Assembly: GCA_023458315.1 (NCBI GenBank) | Contig: JAEXAH010000046.1 | Location: 1 to 30,070, forward strand | From: Pseudomonadota bacterium | Lineage (GTDB): Bacteria; Pseudomonadota; Alphaproteobacteria; Rhodospirillales; Magnetospirillaceae | Length of the DNA stretch: 30,070 nt | Direction of reading: 5' to 3' | In this document: positions 16,208-24,352 of the stretch, one piece after another | Layout of the letters: each line of letters starts with the position of its first letter | Position numbering within the stretch: position 1 is the first letter of the stretch | Position numbers and translations under genes: made by a program | The notes under the pieces: model-generated | What the model was told of the DNA's origin: nothing | Databases searched by the model: none | Seen by the model: the letters and a program-made list of their open reading frames with translations, nothing else

Positions 16208-17779
16208 ATGGCCCTGTCCCCCGAACAGACCCAGCTTTACGAGGATTTGTGCGCCAAGCTGGCGCAGCAGCAGGATGAGCCGCAATTGATCCGCTTCATG
16301 GCGGGGGTGCTGGGCTCGTTGCTGCGCCGCAAGGGTGACGCCCAGTTCCTGCGCGCGGTGCAGGACGCCTTCGCCGACGGCATGGCCGGGCGGCCGCTGG
16401 CCCAGCAGATGGAACTGGCGCGCGAGGTGATCGGCATGGTCATCGCCAAGCGCCCGGAAATCGCCCTGGCCTGGCAGCGGGTCAGCGGCGAGGAACCGCA
16501 TCCCCTGGCCCGCCGCGCGGTCGACCTGCCGCCCGAGGACGATTTGCCGGAAATCAGTCTGGAACCGGCACCGCCGCCGCCCGCCGATTCCTTCGACGCG
16601 TTCTTCGCCGCGGCCATCGACGACGTCACCGGCGCCCTGACCCAGCGCGTGGCCTTGTTCAAGGTGCCGCCGCCGCGCTTTCCGTCGCCCAATTACGTGC
16701 ACGAACAGCCGTTCTTTCTGCACGCCCCGTCCTTCGTCGGGGCGGCCCGCACCTTCCTGGCCAAGACCCTGATGCCCACCTGGCGCGATCCCCTGGCCGA
16801 GATTCACGGCCGCCGCCCCGGCCGCCCCGCCGACGTGGCGGTGTTCGAGGCGCGGGCCGAATTGTGGTCGCTGGTCACGGGCCGTCTGGGCAAGATGGTG
16901 GAACAGGCCGCCGCCGCCGACGCCAAGCTGGCGGCGGCGCGGGCGGGCGGCATCGCCGGCGTCAGCTTCCAGACGGTCGAGGTTCCGGTGACGCGCAAGC
17001 GCACCCTGTCGGTGCTGGGCGTCAACTTCTCGTTGGGCGAAACCACCGAGACGGTCAAGCGCCGGGTGCCGGTGCAGGTGTCCAACCGCCCCAGTCCCGA
17101 CGAGATGCTGGCCCGCGACCTGGAAATCGCCTGGCACGATGCCGCCGCCGATACGGGCATCGACCTGCCCGCCGCCGCCGATCTGGGGCTGCTGCTGGAT
17201 CTGCTGTCCTTCGACGCCGAGCGGCTGTCCCAGGATTTGCCCGGCCTGCTGTCGCTGGCCGCCGACCGCGACGCCGAGGCCGAGGCGATGCTGGACGGCA
17301 TCGACGCCGCCAGCGTCGGCCATCCGCCGCTGATCGCCGACGCGCTGGCCATCACCCTGTTCTCGCACGGCGCCCAGGGGGCGTTCGGCTTCGAGGAACT
17401 GGTGCGGCTGGCGGCGCGCTGGCCCGCCGCCGAACATCCCTTTCTGACCGCCGAGGTGACGCGGCGGCCGCGCGACCTGGCCTTTCAGATCCGCGACGCC
17501 CTGCGCCGCCGCCTGGACCGCAACAACATGGGTATGACCGTGGTCATGTTGTTCGAGGTGTGGAAGGTGCTGGCCGCCACCAGCCACAAGGCGGCGCTGG
17601 ATCAGGCGCTGACCGTGTTCTCGGCCTTTCCCATCGCCTTTGCCGGCGACGCGTCCGAGGCGGTGTTCAGCGATATCGGCGCCGCCATCGCCAAGGGCCT
17701 GACCGAACCGCAGCCCGACACCGCCGGAACGGTGGAAGAGGTGATGCGGCTGTACAGCGCGGTGATCCCACCGAAGTAA
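16208..17779 (+). CDS. Uncharacterised 523-aa protein
   Basis: I do not recognise this family. The protein is soluble, with no signal peptide or membrane segment. Residues 1-95 are helical (MALSPEQTQLYEDLCAKLAQQQ onward). A proline/acid-rich linker (EISLEPAPPPPADSFDAFF) lies around residues 114-132. A mixed middle region follows, including a VPVTRKRTLSVLGVNFSLGETTETVKRRVPV stretch that looks like beta strands (about residues 260-290). The second half is mainly helical with many Ala/Leu/Asp. ATG 16208 has GGGAGG 10 bases upstream and lies 3 bases after creA, so the two are co-transcribed. Its codon use and GC content match the surroundings. It may be a lineage-restricted Rhodospirillales protein. 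Confidence 0.8.
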   Translation: MALSPEQTQLYEDLCAKLAQQQDEPQLIRFMAGVLGSLLRRKGDAQFLRAVQDAFADGMAGRPLAQQMELAREVIGMVIAKRPEIALAWQRVSGEEPHPLARRAVDLPPEDDLPEISLEPAPPPPADSFDAFFAAAIDDVTGALTQRVALFKVPPPRFPSPNYVHEQPFFLHAPSFVGAARTFLAKTLMPTWRDPLAEIHGRRPGRPADVAVFEARAELWSLVTGRLGKMVEQAAAADAKLAAARAGGIAGVSFQTVEVPVTRKRTLSVLGVNFSLGETTETVKRRVPVQVSNRPSPDEMLARDLEIAWHDAAADTGIDLPAAADLGLLLDLLSFDAERLSQDLPGLLSLAADRDAEAEAMLDGIDAASVGHPPLIADALAITLFSHGAQGAFGFEELVRLAARWPAAEHPFLTAEVTRRPRDLAFQIRDALRRRLDRNNMGMTVVMLFEVWKVLAATSHKAALDQALTVFSAFPIAFAGDASEAVFSDIGAAIAKGLTEPQPDTAGTVEEVMRLYSAVIPPK

Positions 17780-17839
17780 TCGAAGCTTCATTATAAGAGA
17801 TCCCCTGGTGCGCCTACACTCCGCGCCAGAGGATTTCCC

Positions 17840-18043
17840 ATGCCCGCATCGCGCCCCGCCGCCCCCGTTCGTGACCCCGACGGCCGTCTGGCCCAATGGG
17901 TATGCGCGCGGTGCGGCTGGACCTACGATCCGGCGGACGGCGATCCCTATCGCCCCATTCCCCCGGGACTCGCCTTCGAGGACTTGCCGGACGACTGGCA
18001 TTGCCCCAATTGCGGCGCCGACCGGGATTACTTCTTCCCCTGA
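17840..18043 (+). CDS. Rubredoxin
   Basis: A 67-aa electron carrier with one iron bound by four cysteines: Cys22 and Cys25 (VCARCGW) and Cys55 and Cys58 (HCPNCGA). The GWTYDPADGDP and GLAFEDLPDDWHCPNCG segments are standard rubredoxin core. It has a 20-residue N-terminal extension before the first cysteine pair, longer than the minimal type. ATG 17840 is preceded by AGAGGA. The phoX-like gene follows 12 bases downstream on the same strand, so both may be co-transcribed. A redox partner is not visible in the window. Confidence 0.95.
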   Translation: MPASRPAAPVRDPDGRLAQWVCARCGWTYDPADGDPYRPIPPGLAFEDLPDDWHCPNCGADRDYFFP

Positions 18044-18055
18044 GGAGCCGCCGGC

Positions 18056-19948
18056 ATGTCCGACCATCCCCGCAATCCGTCCTTCGCCGCCATCGCCGCC
18101 AGCCGCCGCACGGCGCTGAAAGGGCTGTTGGCCGCCGGAACCGCCGCCCTGGCGCCGCTGCCCGGCTGGGCGGCCGAGCCGTCCGACCCCTCGACCCTGG
18201 GCTTCCGTTCGCCGCCGCACACCATCGCCGACGACCACCAGGTGGCCGCCGATCATCAGGCCAAGGTGCTGATCCGCTGGGGCGACGCGGTGGAATACGC
18301 CGCCCCCGCCTTCGATCCCCGCAGCCAGACCGCCGCCGCCCAGGAACGTCAGTTCGGCTATAACAACGATTTCGTCGCCTTCCTGCCGTTGCCGGTGGGG
18401 TCGCTGGCCTCGGATCACGGCCTGCTGTGCGTGAACCACGAATACACCAACGCCGAACTGATGTTTCCCGGCATCACCCTGAAGAACAAGGTCGAGGCCA
18501 TGACCCGCGCCCAGGTGGACGTGGAGATCGCCGCCCACGGCCATTCCGTCATCGAGGTGCAGCGGGTGGACGGCGCCTGGAAGGTGGTGGACAACAGCCC
18601 GTTCAACCGCCGCATTTCCGCCCTGTCCACCGAAATGGCGGTGTCCGGCCCGGCGGCCGGCCATCCCCGCCTGCGCACCAAGGCCGACCCGTCGGGCCGC
18701 AAGGTCATCGGCACCCTGAACAATTGCGCGGGCGGCGTGACGCCGTGGGGCACGGTGTTGATCGCCGAGGAGAACATCGACACCTATTTCGGCGGTTCGG
18801 CCAAGGGCACGCCGGAAGAACGCAACCACGAACGCATGGGCATCAAGGGCAAGACCCGCTATGCCTGGTCGCGCTTTCACGACCGTTTCGACGTGACCAA
18901 GGAACTGAACGAGCCCAACCGCTTCGGCTGGGTGGTGGAGATCGATCCCTATGATCCCACCTTCGTGCCGGTCAAGCGCACCGCCCTGGGCCGCTTCAAG
19001 CACGAGGCGGCGACCTGCGTGCAACTGGCCGATGGCCGCGTGGTGGTCTATTGCGGCGATGACGAGGTGTTCGAGTACCTGTACCGCTTCGTCACCAAGG
19101 GCAAGGTCGATCCCCGCAACCGCCGCGCCAATCTGGCCCTGCTGGACGAGGGCACGTTGTCGGTGGCCCGTTTCGACAAGGACGGCACCGTCACCTGGCT
19201 GCCGCTGGTGTGGGGCCAGGGCAAGCTGACGCCCGAGAACGGCTTCGGCTCGCAGGCCGACGTGCTGATCGAGGCCCGCCGCGCCGCCGATCTGGTGGGC
19301 GCCACCCCCATGGACCGGCCCGAGGACGTGGAAACCAACCCGGCCAACGGCCGCGTCTACGTCATGCTGACCAACAACAGCCAGCGCAAGCCGGAACAGG
19401 TGGGCGGCCCCCATCCGCGCGCCAGGAACGAACACGGCCATGTGGTCGAGCTGATCCCGCCGGGGGCGGGCAAGGGCCGCCTGGGCGACCACGCCGCCGA
19501 CCGTTTCCGCTGGGACATCCTGTTGCTGGCGGGCAAGGCGGCGGACGGCGCCCGCTATCATCCGCTGAACGACCGGTTCGGCGCGTGGATGTCGTCGCCG
19601 GACAATTGCGCCTTCGACAATCGCGGCCGCTTGTGGATTTCCTCGGACCAGGGCTCGAACCAGCGCAAGAACGGCATCCCCGACGGCATGTACGCCTGCG
19701 ACGTGGACGGCAAGGGCCGGGCGCTGCTCAAGCTGTTCTACGCCTGCCCGCGCGATGCCGAGATGTGCGGCCCGGCCTTCACCCCCGACAACACCACCCT
19801 GTTCGTGGCGGTGCAGCACCCGGCCGAGGACAAGGATTCGACCTTCGACACGCCCTCGACCCGCTGGCCGGATTTTGATCCCAAGATGCCGCCCCGTCCG
19901 GCCATCGTCGCCATCACCCGTCCCGACGGCCGTCCGGTCGGCGGCTGA
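18056..19948 (+). CDS. phoX: PhoX-family phosphatase (DUF839), Tat-exported
   Basis: PhoX enzymes are calcium/iron-dependent periplasmic alkaline phosphatases that release phosphate from organic esters. This protein is 630 aa. A twin-arginine signal (SRRTALKG at residues 16-23, then an alanine-rich hydrophobic stretch to about residue 40) marks Tat export, as usual for PhoX. Conserved segments in order are GLLCVNHEYTN, NNCAGGVTPWGTVLIAEEN, GWVVEIDPYDP, KHEAATCVQLADGRVVVYCGDDE, MDRPEDVETNP and SSPDNCAFDNRGRLWISSDQG. These give the acidic and cysteine residues expected for the metal site. GAGGAG precedes ATG by 9-10 bases. A terminator follows at 19967-20000. No pho box was recognised. Confidence 0.9.
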   Translation: MSDHPRNPSFAAIAASRRTALKGLLAAGTAALAPLPGWAAEPSDPSTLGFRSPPHTIADDHQVAADHQAKVLIRWGDAVEYAAPAFDPRSQTAAAQERQFGYNNDFVAFLPLPVGSLASDHGLLCVNHEYTNAELMFPGITLKNKVEAMTRAQVDVEIAAHGHSVIEVQRVDGAWKVVDNSPFNRRISALSTEMAVSGPAAGHPRLRTKADPSGRKVIGTLNNCAGGVTPWGTVLIAEENIDTYFGGSAKGTPEERNHERMGIKGKTRYAWSRFHDRFDVTKELNEPNRFGWVVEIDPYDPTFVPVKRTALGRFKHEAATCVQLADGRVVVYCGDDEVFEYLYRFVTKGKVDPRNRRANLALLDEGTLSVARFDKDGTVTWLPLVWGQGKLTPENGFGSQADVLIEARRAADLVGATPMDRPEDVETNPANGRVYVMLTNNSQRKPEQVGGPHPRARNEHGHVVELIPPGAGKGRLGDHAADRFRWDILLLAGKAADGARYHPLNDRFGAWMSSPDNCAFDNRGRLWISSDQGSNQRKNGIPDGMYACDVDGKGRALLKLFYACPRDAEMCGPAFTPDNTTLFVAVQHPAEDKDSTFDTPSTRWPDFDPKMPPRPAIVAITRPDGRPVGG

Positions 19949-19966
19949 TCGCGGCACAGCACAGCC

Positions 19967-20000
19967 AAAGGGCGCGGAGCCGGTGCTCCGCGCCCTTTTT
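19967..20000 (+). terminator. Rho-independent terminator after phoX
   Basis: AAAGGGCGCGGAGC (19967-19980) pairs with GCTCCGCGCCCTTT (19985-19998) around a CGGT loop, then runs into a T stretch. It closes the rubredoxin-phoX transcript. Confidence 0.9.
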
Positions 20001-20139
20001 GCGTTGGAATTGCTTGCAATTTTATCTTTTTCCACATGAGTTCCGCACATGGCTGCCGGGGACTCATTCGCATAAGTGTAACCCTCATGCGGGGGTATGA
20101 TGGGCCTCAGGTAAACACCCCAGGGGGTGGGAGGCGAAA

Positions 20140-20346
20140 ATGTTCCTGGTCAGAGTCGAGCGTAGCAGCGACGTGCGCTACCAGCCGCTGACGATCAAGG
20201 CGAGCGAGTATTTGTACGATTTCGCCGCCTTCATCGCCCGCTCGGTCCCCGATGCCGAAGTGCACGCCCGCCTGGGCCGCCAGCTTGGTGACGAGGTGGT
20301 GTTTCACGGCCGGGCCGTGAACAACGACGACGTGGAACTGTTCTGA
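20140..20346 (+). CDS. Small hypothetical protein (68 aa), paralog of its neighbour
   Basis: I do not recognise a named family. The 68-aa protein has no signal or membrane segment. It has a GGGAGG Shine-Dalgarno 6 bases before ATG, and its codon use is like that of the surrounding genes, so it is very likely real. From Tyr14 on it aligns without gaps over 55 residues with the product of the next gene. Shared features are Y-x-PL near the start, L-x-D-x-A-x2-IA in the middle, V-x-A, VV, and the common ending R-x6-V-x-LF. That is 16 of 55 identical by my count. The stop overlaps the first possible ATG of the next gene by one base. A PhoX terminator precedes it, so it has its own promoter. Confidence 0.75.
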   Translation: MFLVRVERSSDVRYQPLTIKASEYLYDFAAFIARSVPDAEVHARLGRQLGDEVVFHGRAVNNDDVELF

Positions 20347-20366
20347 TGCCGCGGGAGGGCAAGCCC

Positions 20367-20567
20367 ATGATCATGGTCGACCTGATGGCCGATGGCCACT
20401 ATCCGCCGCTGGACAGCCGGACCCCGGCGGAATTGTTCGATCTGGCGGTGGAAATCGCCCAGACGCTGGACAACGTGGCGGTCCGCGCCCCGGTCAGCGA
20501 CGAACCCGACGCCAGCGTGGTTCTGTGCAGCCGCCTGCTGCACAAGAAGGGCGTGGCCCTGTTCTGA
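20367..20567 (+). CDS. Small hypothetical protein (66 aa), paralog of its neighbour
   Basis: The frame is open from ATG 20346, which overlaps the stop of the previous gene. However, GGGAGGGC at about 20352-20359 fits ATG 20367, which I take as the start (66 aa; 73 aa if the upstream ATG is used). The product is small and acidic (MADGHYPPLDSRTPAELFDL, then DNVAVRAPVSDEPDASVVL) and ends in GVALF, paralleling DVELF in the upstream protein. The two are equal in length across the aligned 55 residues. Function is unknown. They are likely made together and may act as a pair. The 41-base gap to the convergent helicase stop carries an imperfect inverted repeat (20575-20616) without a T-run. Confidence 0.72.
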   Translation: MIMVDLMADGHYPPLDSRTPAELFDLAVEIAQTLDNVAVRAPVSDEPDASVVLCSRLLHKKGVALF

Positions 20568-20608
20568 AGGCATTGGTCCGGGCGTCCACCCCCACCCCCA
20601 ACGGACGT

Positions 20609-23071
20609 TCAGGACCGCCGCAGCACCGCGAAGGGTGAATCCGCGCGGTGCTGCCGTTTGTCCGCCCCCCGCGCGGCCTGCCGCTTGCGGCGCGGCGGCA
20701 GCCAGCCGCCCTGATGCGGACGGTATTCCAGGGCGCCCATCACCGCCGCCATGTCCTCGGCCCCCAATCCCAACAGCGACGCCAATGGCCCCGGCAGGGT
20801 GAAGCCATCCTTCGCGGCGCGGGCCAGAACCCGTAATTCGGCGGCGAAACGTTCCAGCATGTCGGCGCGGACGGCATGGCCGCCCACCACCACATAGCCG
20901 ATGGCGGCATAATAGGCGGCGGGCTGGTCCACCTTCACCGCCACCTTTTCGCCGGGCGGCGGCGGCGCGGCGGCGCCCTGGGATGCCGCCCACAGCAGGC
21001 CGCGCAGCCGTTGCGCCCCGGGCTTCAGCAGCGGCGGCACAAAGATCGAATGCAAACCGAAACGAATGTTCAGGCGGGCGAGGGTCTGGCGGCCGGACTC
21101 GTCCAGCGCCTTGACCTGGGCATCGGCATCGGCGCGCGGCAGGCTGCCCAAACCCTGGGCCAGTTGATGCACCACCCCGCGCGCCGCCCCCTGTAGCGGC
21201 GCCGCCCGGGCGCGCAGCAGCGGACGGAACGCCTCGGCGATGGCGGTGTCCAGCCAGTCCGCCAGCCGCTTGCGGATGCGGTCGCGGGCCGCCGGTTCCA
21301 ACAGGTCGCTGGCCAGGATATCGATTGCGGGGCGCAACGGCTCCGGCCCGGCAGTCAGTCGCGCCACCTTCTGGTCTTCCCACAGAATGTGGCCGTCGCC
21401 GGTCAGGGCGAAGGCATCCGCCCCGGCGGCGCACAGCCGCGCCACCCGCGCCGCCACCTCGCTTTTCAGGCCGCGCGCGGCGGCGGTCAGAACCGCCTTG
21501 GCGGCGTTCGGCCCTTCGGCGCTATCGGGCTGAAAGCGGAAGCCATCCATTTTGCCGACGTAATGACCTTCGACCATGACGTCGCCCGCCCGGCTGACCG
21601 CGCCCAGCAACTCGCCCTCGTCGGCCATGCGCCGCACCAGATGGGCGGTGCGGCGATCGACGAAGCGTTGGGTCAGGCGGTCGTGCAGGGCGTCGGACAG
21701 CTTGTCCTCGATGGCGCGGGTGCGTTCCTGCCAATGGCCGGGATCGGCGACCCAGCCCGCGCGGTTGGACACATAGGTCCAGGTGCGGACATGGGCGATG
21801 CGCGCCACCAGGGTATCCATTTCGCCATCGGTACGGTCCAGGCGGTCCACATGCCCGGCCAGCCAATCGGTGGGCAGCCGCCGCCCCGGCCCGGTCAGGT
21901 GGCGGAAGATCTGCGCCAGCAGCCGGGTATGGGCGTCGGCCATGACCTTGCGGAAATCGGGCACCTGGGCCACGTCCCACAACAGCCGCACCCGCTCGGG
22001 GTGGTTCGCCAGCTTCAGGATGTCGGGATCGTGGGCCAGATGGGCCAGGGCGATCTGGTCGTCGGCCTCGCGCGCGCGGATCAGCCCGGGCTCGGGCGGG
22101 GGGCGTTCCAGCGACGCCAGCAGCGCCTCGACCGAGGCGAAGCGCAGCTCGGAATTGCGCCACCACAGCGCCTTGACCGGGGCGAAGGCGTGGTTCTCCA
22201 CCGCCTCGACCACATCCGGGTCCAGGCCGGGCACGTCGGCGGTGGTGCCGAAGGTGCCGTCATTCATGTGCCGCCCGGCGCGCCCGGCGATCTGGGCGAT
22301 CTCGGGCGCTTCCAGGGCGCGCGGGGCGCGGCCGTCGAACTTGCGCAACTGGGCAAAGGCCACATGGTCCACATCCATGTTCAGGCCCATGCCGATGGCG
22401 TCGGTGGCGACGATGTAATCCACCTCGCCCGCCTGATACAGCCCGATCTGGGCGTTGCGGGTGCGCGGACTCAGCGCCCCCAACACCACCGCCGCGCCGC
22501 CGCGCTGGCGGCGGACGAACTCGGCCATGGCGTAAACCTCGGCCGCCGAAAAGGCGACCACGGCGCAGCGCGGCGGCAGCCGGTTCAGCTTTTTCGGCCC
22601 GGCATAGCTCAGGTTCGACAGGCGCGGCCGGGTGATGAACTCGATGCCCGGCACCAGCCGCGCCAGCAACGGCTTCATGGTCTCGGCGCCCAGAAACACC
22701 GTTTCCTGCTGGCCGCGGGCGTGCAGCAACCGGTCGGTGAAGACGTGGCCGCGCTCGGGGTCGGCGCACAACTGGATTTCGTCGATGGCGAGAAAGGCGA
22801 CGCGGCGGTCCAGCGGCATGGCCTCGACCGTGCACACCAGCCAACGCGGGTTGGGCGGCACGATGCGTTCCTCGCCGGTGATCAGCGCCACCGAGGCGGC
22901 GCCCTTCATGCGGACGATGCGGTCGTAATTCTCGCGCGCCAGCAACCGCAGCGGAAAGCCGATCATGCCGGTGGCATGCCCCAGCATGCGGTCCAGCGCG
23001 TAATGGGTCTTGCCGGTGTTGGTGGGCCCCAGCACCGCCGTCACCCGCCCCCGGCCGAAGGAATCGGTCAT
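20609..23071 (-). CDS. SUV3-like DExH-box RNA helicase
   Basis: An 820-aa ATP-dependent helicase similar to mitochondrial SUV3, probably acting on RNA in turnover or ribosome-related processes. Walker A GPTNTGKT is at residues 15-22, the motif II variant DEIQ at 97-100 and motif VI QIAGRAGR at 260-267. SUV3-type helical regions follow, and the C-terminal 150 residues form a basic tail with an inserted hydrophobic segment. Alphaproteobacteria commonly carry this gene, often next to an S4-domain RNA-binding protein gene; here no such partner follows. ATG 23071 opens directly with the helicase core (TDSFGRGRVTAVLGP). Confidence 0.9.
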   Translation of the reverse strand: MTDSFGRGRVTAVLGPTNTGKTHYALDRMLGHATGMIGFPLRLLARENYDRIVRMKGAASVALITGEERIVPPNPRWLVCTVEAMPLDRRVAFLAIDEIQLCADPERGHVFTDRLLHARGQQETVFLGAETMKPLLARLVPGIEFITRPRLSNLSYAGPKKLNRLPPRCAVVAFSAAEVYAMAEFVRRQRGGAAVVLGALSPRTRNAQIGLYQAGEVDYIVATDAIGMGLNMDVDHVAFAQLRKFDGRAPRALEAPEIAQIAGRAGRHMNDGTFGTTADVPGLDPDVVEAVENHAFAPVKALWWRNSELRFASVEALLASLERPPPEPGLIRAREADDQIALAHLAHDPDILKLANHPERVRLLWDVAQVPDFRKVMADAHTRLLAQIFRHLTGPGRRLPTDWLAGHVDRLDRTDGEMDTLVARIAHVRTWTYVSNRAGWVADPGHWQERTRAIEDKLSDALHDRLTQRFVDRRTAHLVRRMADEGELLGAVSRAGDVMVEGHYVGKMDGFRFQPDSAEGPNAAKAVLTAAARGLKSEVAARVARLCAAGADAFALTGDGHILWEDQKVARLTAGPEPLRPAIDILASDLLEPAARDRIRKRLADWLDTAIAEAFRPLLRARAAPLQGAARGVVHQLAQGLGSLPRADADAQVKALDESGRQTLARLNIRFGLHSIFVPPLLKPGAQRLRGLLWAASQGAAAPPPPGEKVAVKVDQPAAYYAAIGYVVVGGHAVRADMLERFAAELRVLARAAKDGFTLPGPLASLLGLGAEDMAAVMGALEYRPHQGGWLPPRRKRQAARGADKRQHRADSPFAVLRRS

Positions 23072-23161
23072 GGCCGTCCCAAGGTCGGGGTTATGGCGGC
23101 GGATTGCAAGGGGTTATGGCGGCGCGTCCGTGGCGCCGTCCGGGGGAGCGGTGGGCAGCGC

Positions 23162-23216
23162 AGGTAACACGGATGGGCGCGGATGCCGCTGCGCGGCGCA
23201 CGGATGAACACGGATT
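23162..23216. repeat. Dispersed CACGGATG repeat, copy A (downstream of DUF2971)
   Basis: The motif GGTAACACGGAT (23163-23174) is followed by a degenerate CACGGATG series around a small GCCGC/GCGGC hairpin, ending in CACGGATGAACACGGAT. It is similar over about 55 bases to the left half of the repeat at 27975-28086. In inverted orientation its outer 12 bases match 24199-24210 exactly, on the other side of the DUF2971 gene. No coding frame spans it. Confidence 0.75.
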
Positions 23217-23234
23217 TCTTCGCGCGGTGATGGA

Positions 23235-24113
23235 TCAGCGATAGGTGGCGGCGGAACGGCGGATGTTTACGTTTTCGAAGCCGTACTTTTCCAGGACGGC
23301 GCGGATCACCGGTTCGGGCGTGCGGTTGCGGGGGCCGAGGATGATTTCCTTGATGCAGCCTTTTTTGTCGTCGGGGATTGGCAAGCGCAAATAGGGGACG
23401 ATGTGATCGCCGCGTGCGCGGAAATCCAAATTTTGCGGATCACGGTAGGGGCCGCCTTTTAGGGTGTTATTTTCGAAATCTGCCTTTATCAACAATCTCA
23501 ATATTCTCCATTCATTCTCCTCGGAAAATGCCTTATTTTTGATAATAAACAATACGTCCATCATTCTTAAAAATTGAAAATTGTAATGTGTTTTTAGCTC
23601 TCTACCAATTTCATCTTCCTCATTGCTACGCCGTTCCGGCAATATTGCTATATCTGTTAGGATCCCTTTATTTATAAATTTTTCCAGTCTGTCGGCATGT
23701 GGCCGGATGGCTGCTCTCTGTTTCGGTGATTCATAAATGACCTTACCCAGGGTGGGCCCGATCACCTCCTCTTTGGTGCCATCACAAAGTGCCTTGAGGT
23801 CATTTCGGTCGAATCCAACCGCGATGCCTGCGCCGTTATCAGCATAGCCTCGCCATTGACTGAGCAGATCGCCTTCGGCTGACAGGCAGAAACCGGCAGC
23901 GCTGAGGAATTCCAGGAGAGACGTGGTTTTCTCGGCGAAATCATCCAGGGCTTGCGGTGACAAATTCCGTTCCCGGCATTCCTCCAGCAGCACTTCCCGC
24001 ACCCAGATGCCTTCCATGGAATCGTTGCTCAGGGTCAGTTCCGACAGCCACAGTTCGGAATTGCGCAGGATCGACAGGAAGGTGTCGTTGGAGCAGTAGT
24101 GGTAAAGCAGCAT
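23235..24113 (-). CDS. DUF2971 domain protein, AT-rich and bracketed by inverted repeats
   Basis: A 292-aa protein of the DUF2971 family. It opens with LYHYCSNDTFLSILRNSELWLSELTLSNDSMEG, then FCLSAEGDLLSQWRGYADNGAGIAVGFD at about residues 78-105, and FSEENEWRIL later. These are the usual three family blocks. The biochemical role is unknown; members are often found alone or in accessory regions. The base composition is far more AT-rich than the neighbours (for example 23460-23760), which suggests transfer. It is flanked by inverted repeat copies A and B. ATG 24113 has GAGGT about 6 bases upstream. The frame is open further upstream through repeat sequence that is not part of the protein. Confidence 0.88.
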   Translation of the reverse strand: MLLYHYCSNDTFLSILRNSELWLSELTLSNDSMEGIWVREVLLEECRERNLSPQALDDFAEKTTSLLEFLSAAGFCLSAEGDLLSQWRGYADNGAGIAVGFDRNDLKALCDGTKEEVIGPTLGKVIYESPKQRAAIRPHADRLEKFINKGILTDIAILPERRSNEEDEIGRELKTHYNFQFLRMMDVLFIIKNKAFSEENEWRILRLLIKADFENNTLKGGPYRDPQNLDFRARGDHIVPYLRLPIPDDKKGCIKEIILGPRNRTPEPVIRAVLEKYGFENVNIRRSAATYR

Positions 24114-24162
24114 GGGCTGACCTCGGCGGGATTGTCGCGCCAAGGTAGCATGGTGGGGCCGG

Positions 24163-24215
24163 GATGGCATCCGTGCCCATCTGCGCCCATCCGTGTTTAT
24201 CCGTGTTACCCGGGG
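24163..24215. repeat. Dispersed CACGGATG repeat, copy B (upstream of DUF2971, inverted)
   Basis: Read on the minus strand this copy begins with CGTCCCCGGGTAACACGGAT, continues with AACACGGATGGGCGCAGATG and ends in CACGGATGCC. GGTAACACGGAT is identical to copy A, and CACGGATGGGCGCAGATG differs from copy A by one base in 18. Its outer end resembles the outer end of the 27975 copy (CGTCCCCAGGGTACACGGAT). It lies about 50 bases before the DUF2971 start codon. Confidence 0.75.
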
Positions 24216-24261
24216 ACGTTCCGCCCGCTCCGGCGGTGGGGCGCCGAATGGCGGTGCGTGG

Positions 24262-24284
24262 ATGGCCGGGTCAAGCCCGGCCAT
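24262..24284. repeat. Short palindromic hairpin (alphaproteobacterial intergenic repeat)
   Basis: ATGGCCGGG and CCCGGCCAT form a 9-bp stem around TCAAG, between the DUF2971 and htpG genes. This GGCCGGGTCAAGCCCGGCC sequence recurs in intergenic regions of many alphaproteobacteria. It reads as MAGLDPAIHA on the minus strand, giving a false N-terminal extension to DUF2971. Confidence 0.75.
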
Positions 24285-24352
24285 GACGGGAACAGGTTGG
24301 GAAACGGCACCGGAACGATACTCGCCCCGGCGCCGGGAAGAACCCTTAACCC

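Noticed and set aside
15596..20050. 1484-codon open frame on the minus strand, opposite creA, the 523-aa gene, rubredoxin and phoX
   Set aside because: It is antisense to four well-supported genes and its peptide is a low-complexity Gly/His/Arg/Gln mix typical of a high-GC shadow frame.
20575..20616. Inverted repeat between the small gene pair and the helicase as a bidirectional terminator
   Set aside because: The arms are imperfect and there is no T-run on either side; not enough to call a terminator.
21389..23167. 592-codon open frame on the plus strand, opposite the SUV3-like helicase
   Set aside because: The helicase has intact motifs on the other strand; this frame has none.
24114..24284. 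57-residue N-terminal extension of the DUF2971 protein beginning MAGLDPAIHA
   Set aside because: It is translated intergenic hairpin and repeat sequence; the family begins at the ATG at 24113, which has a Shine-Dalgarno.
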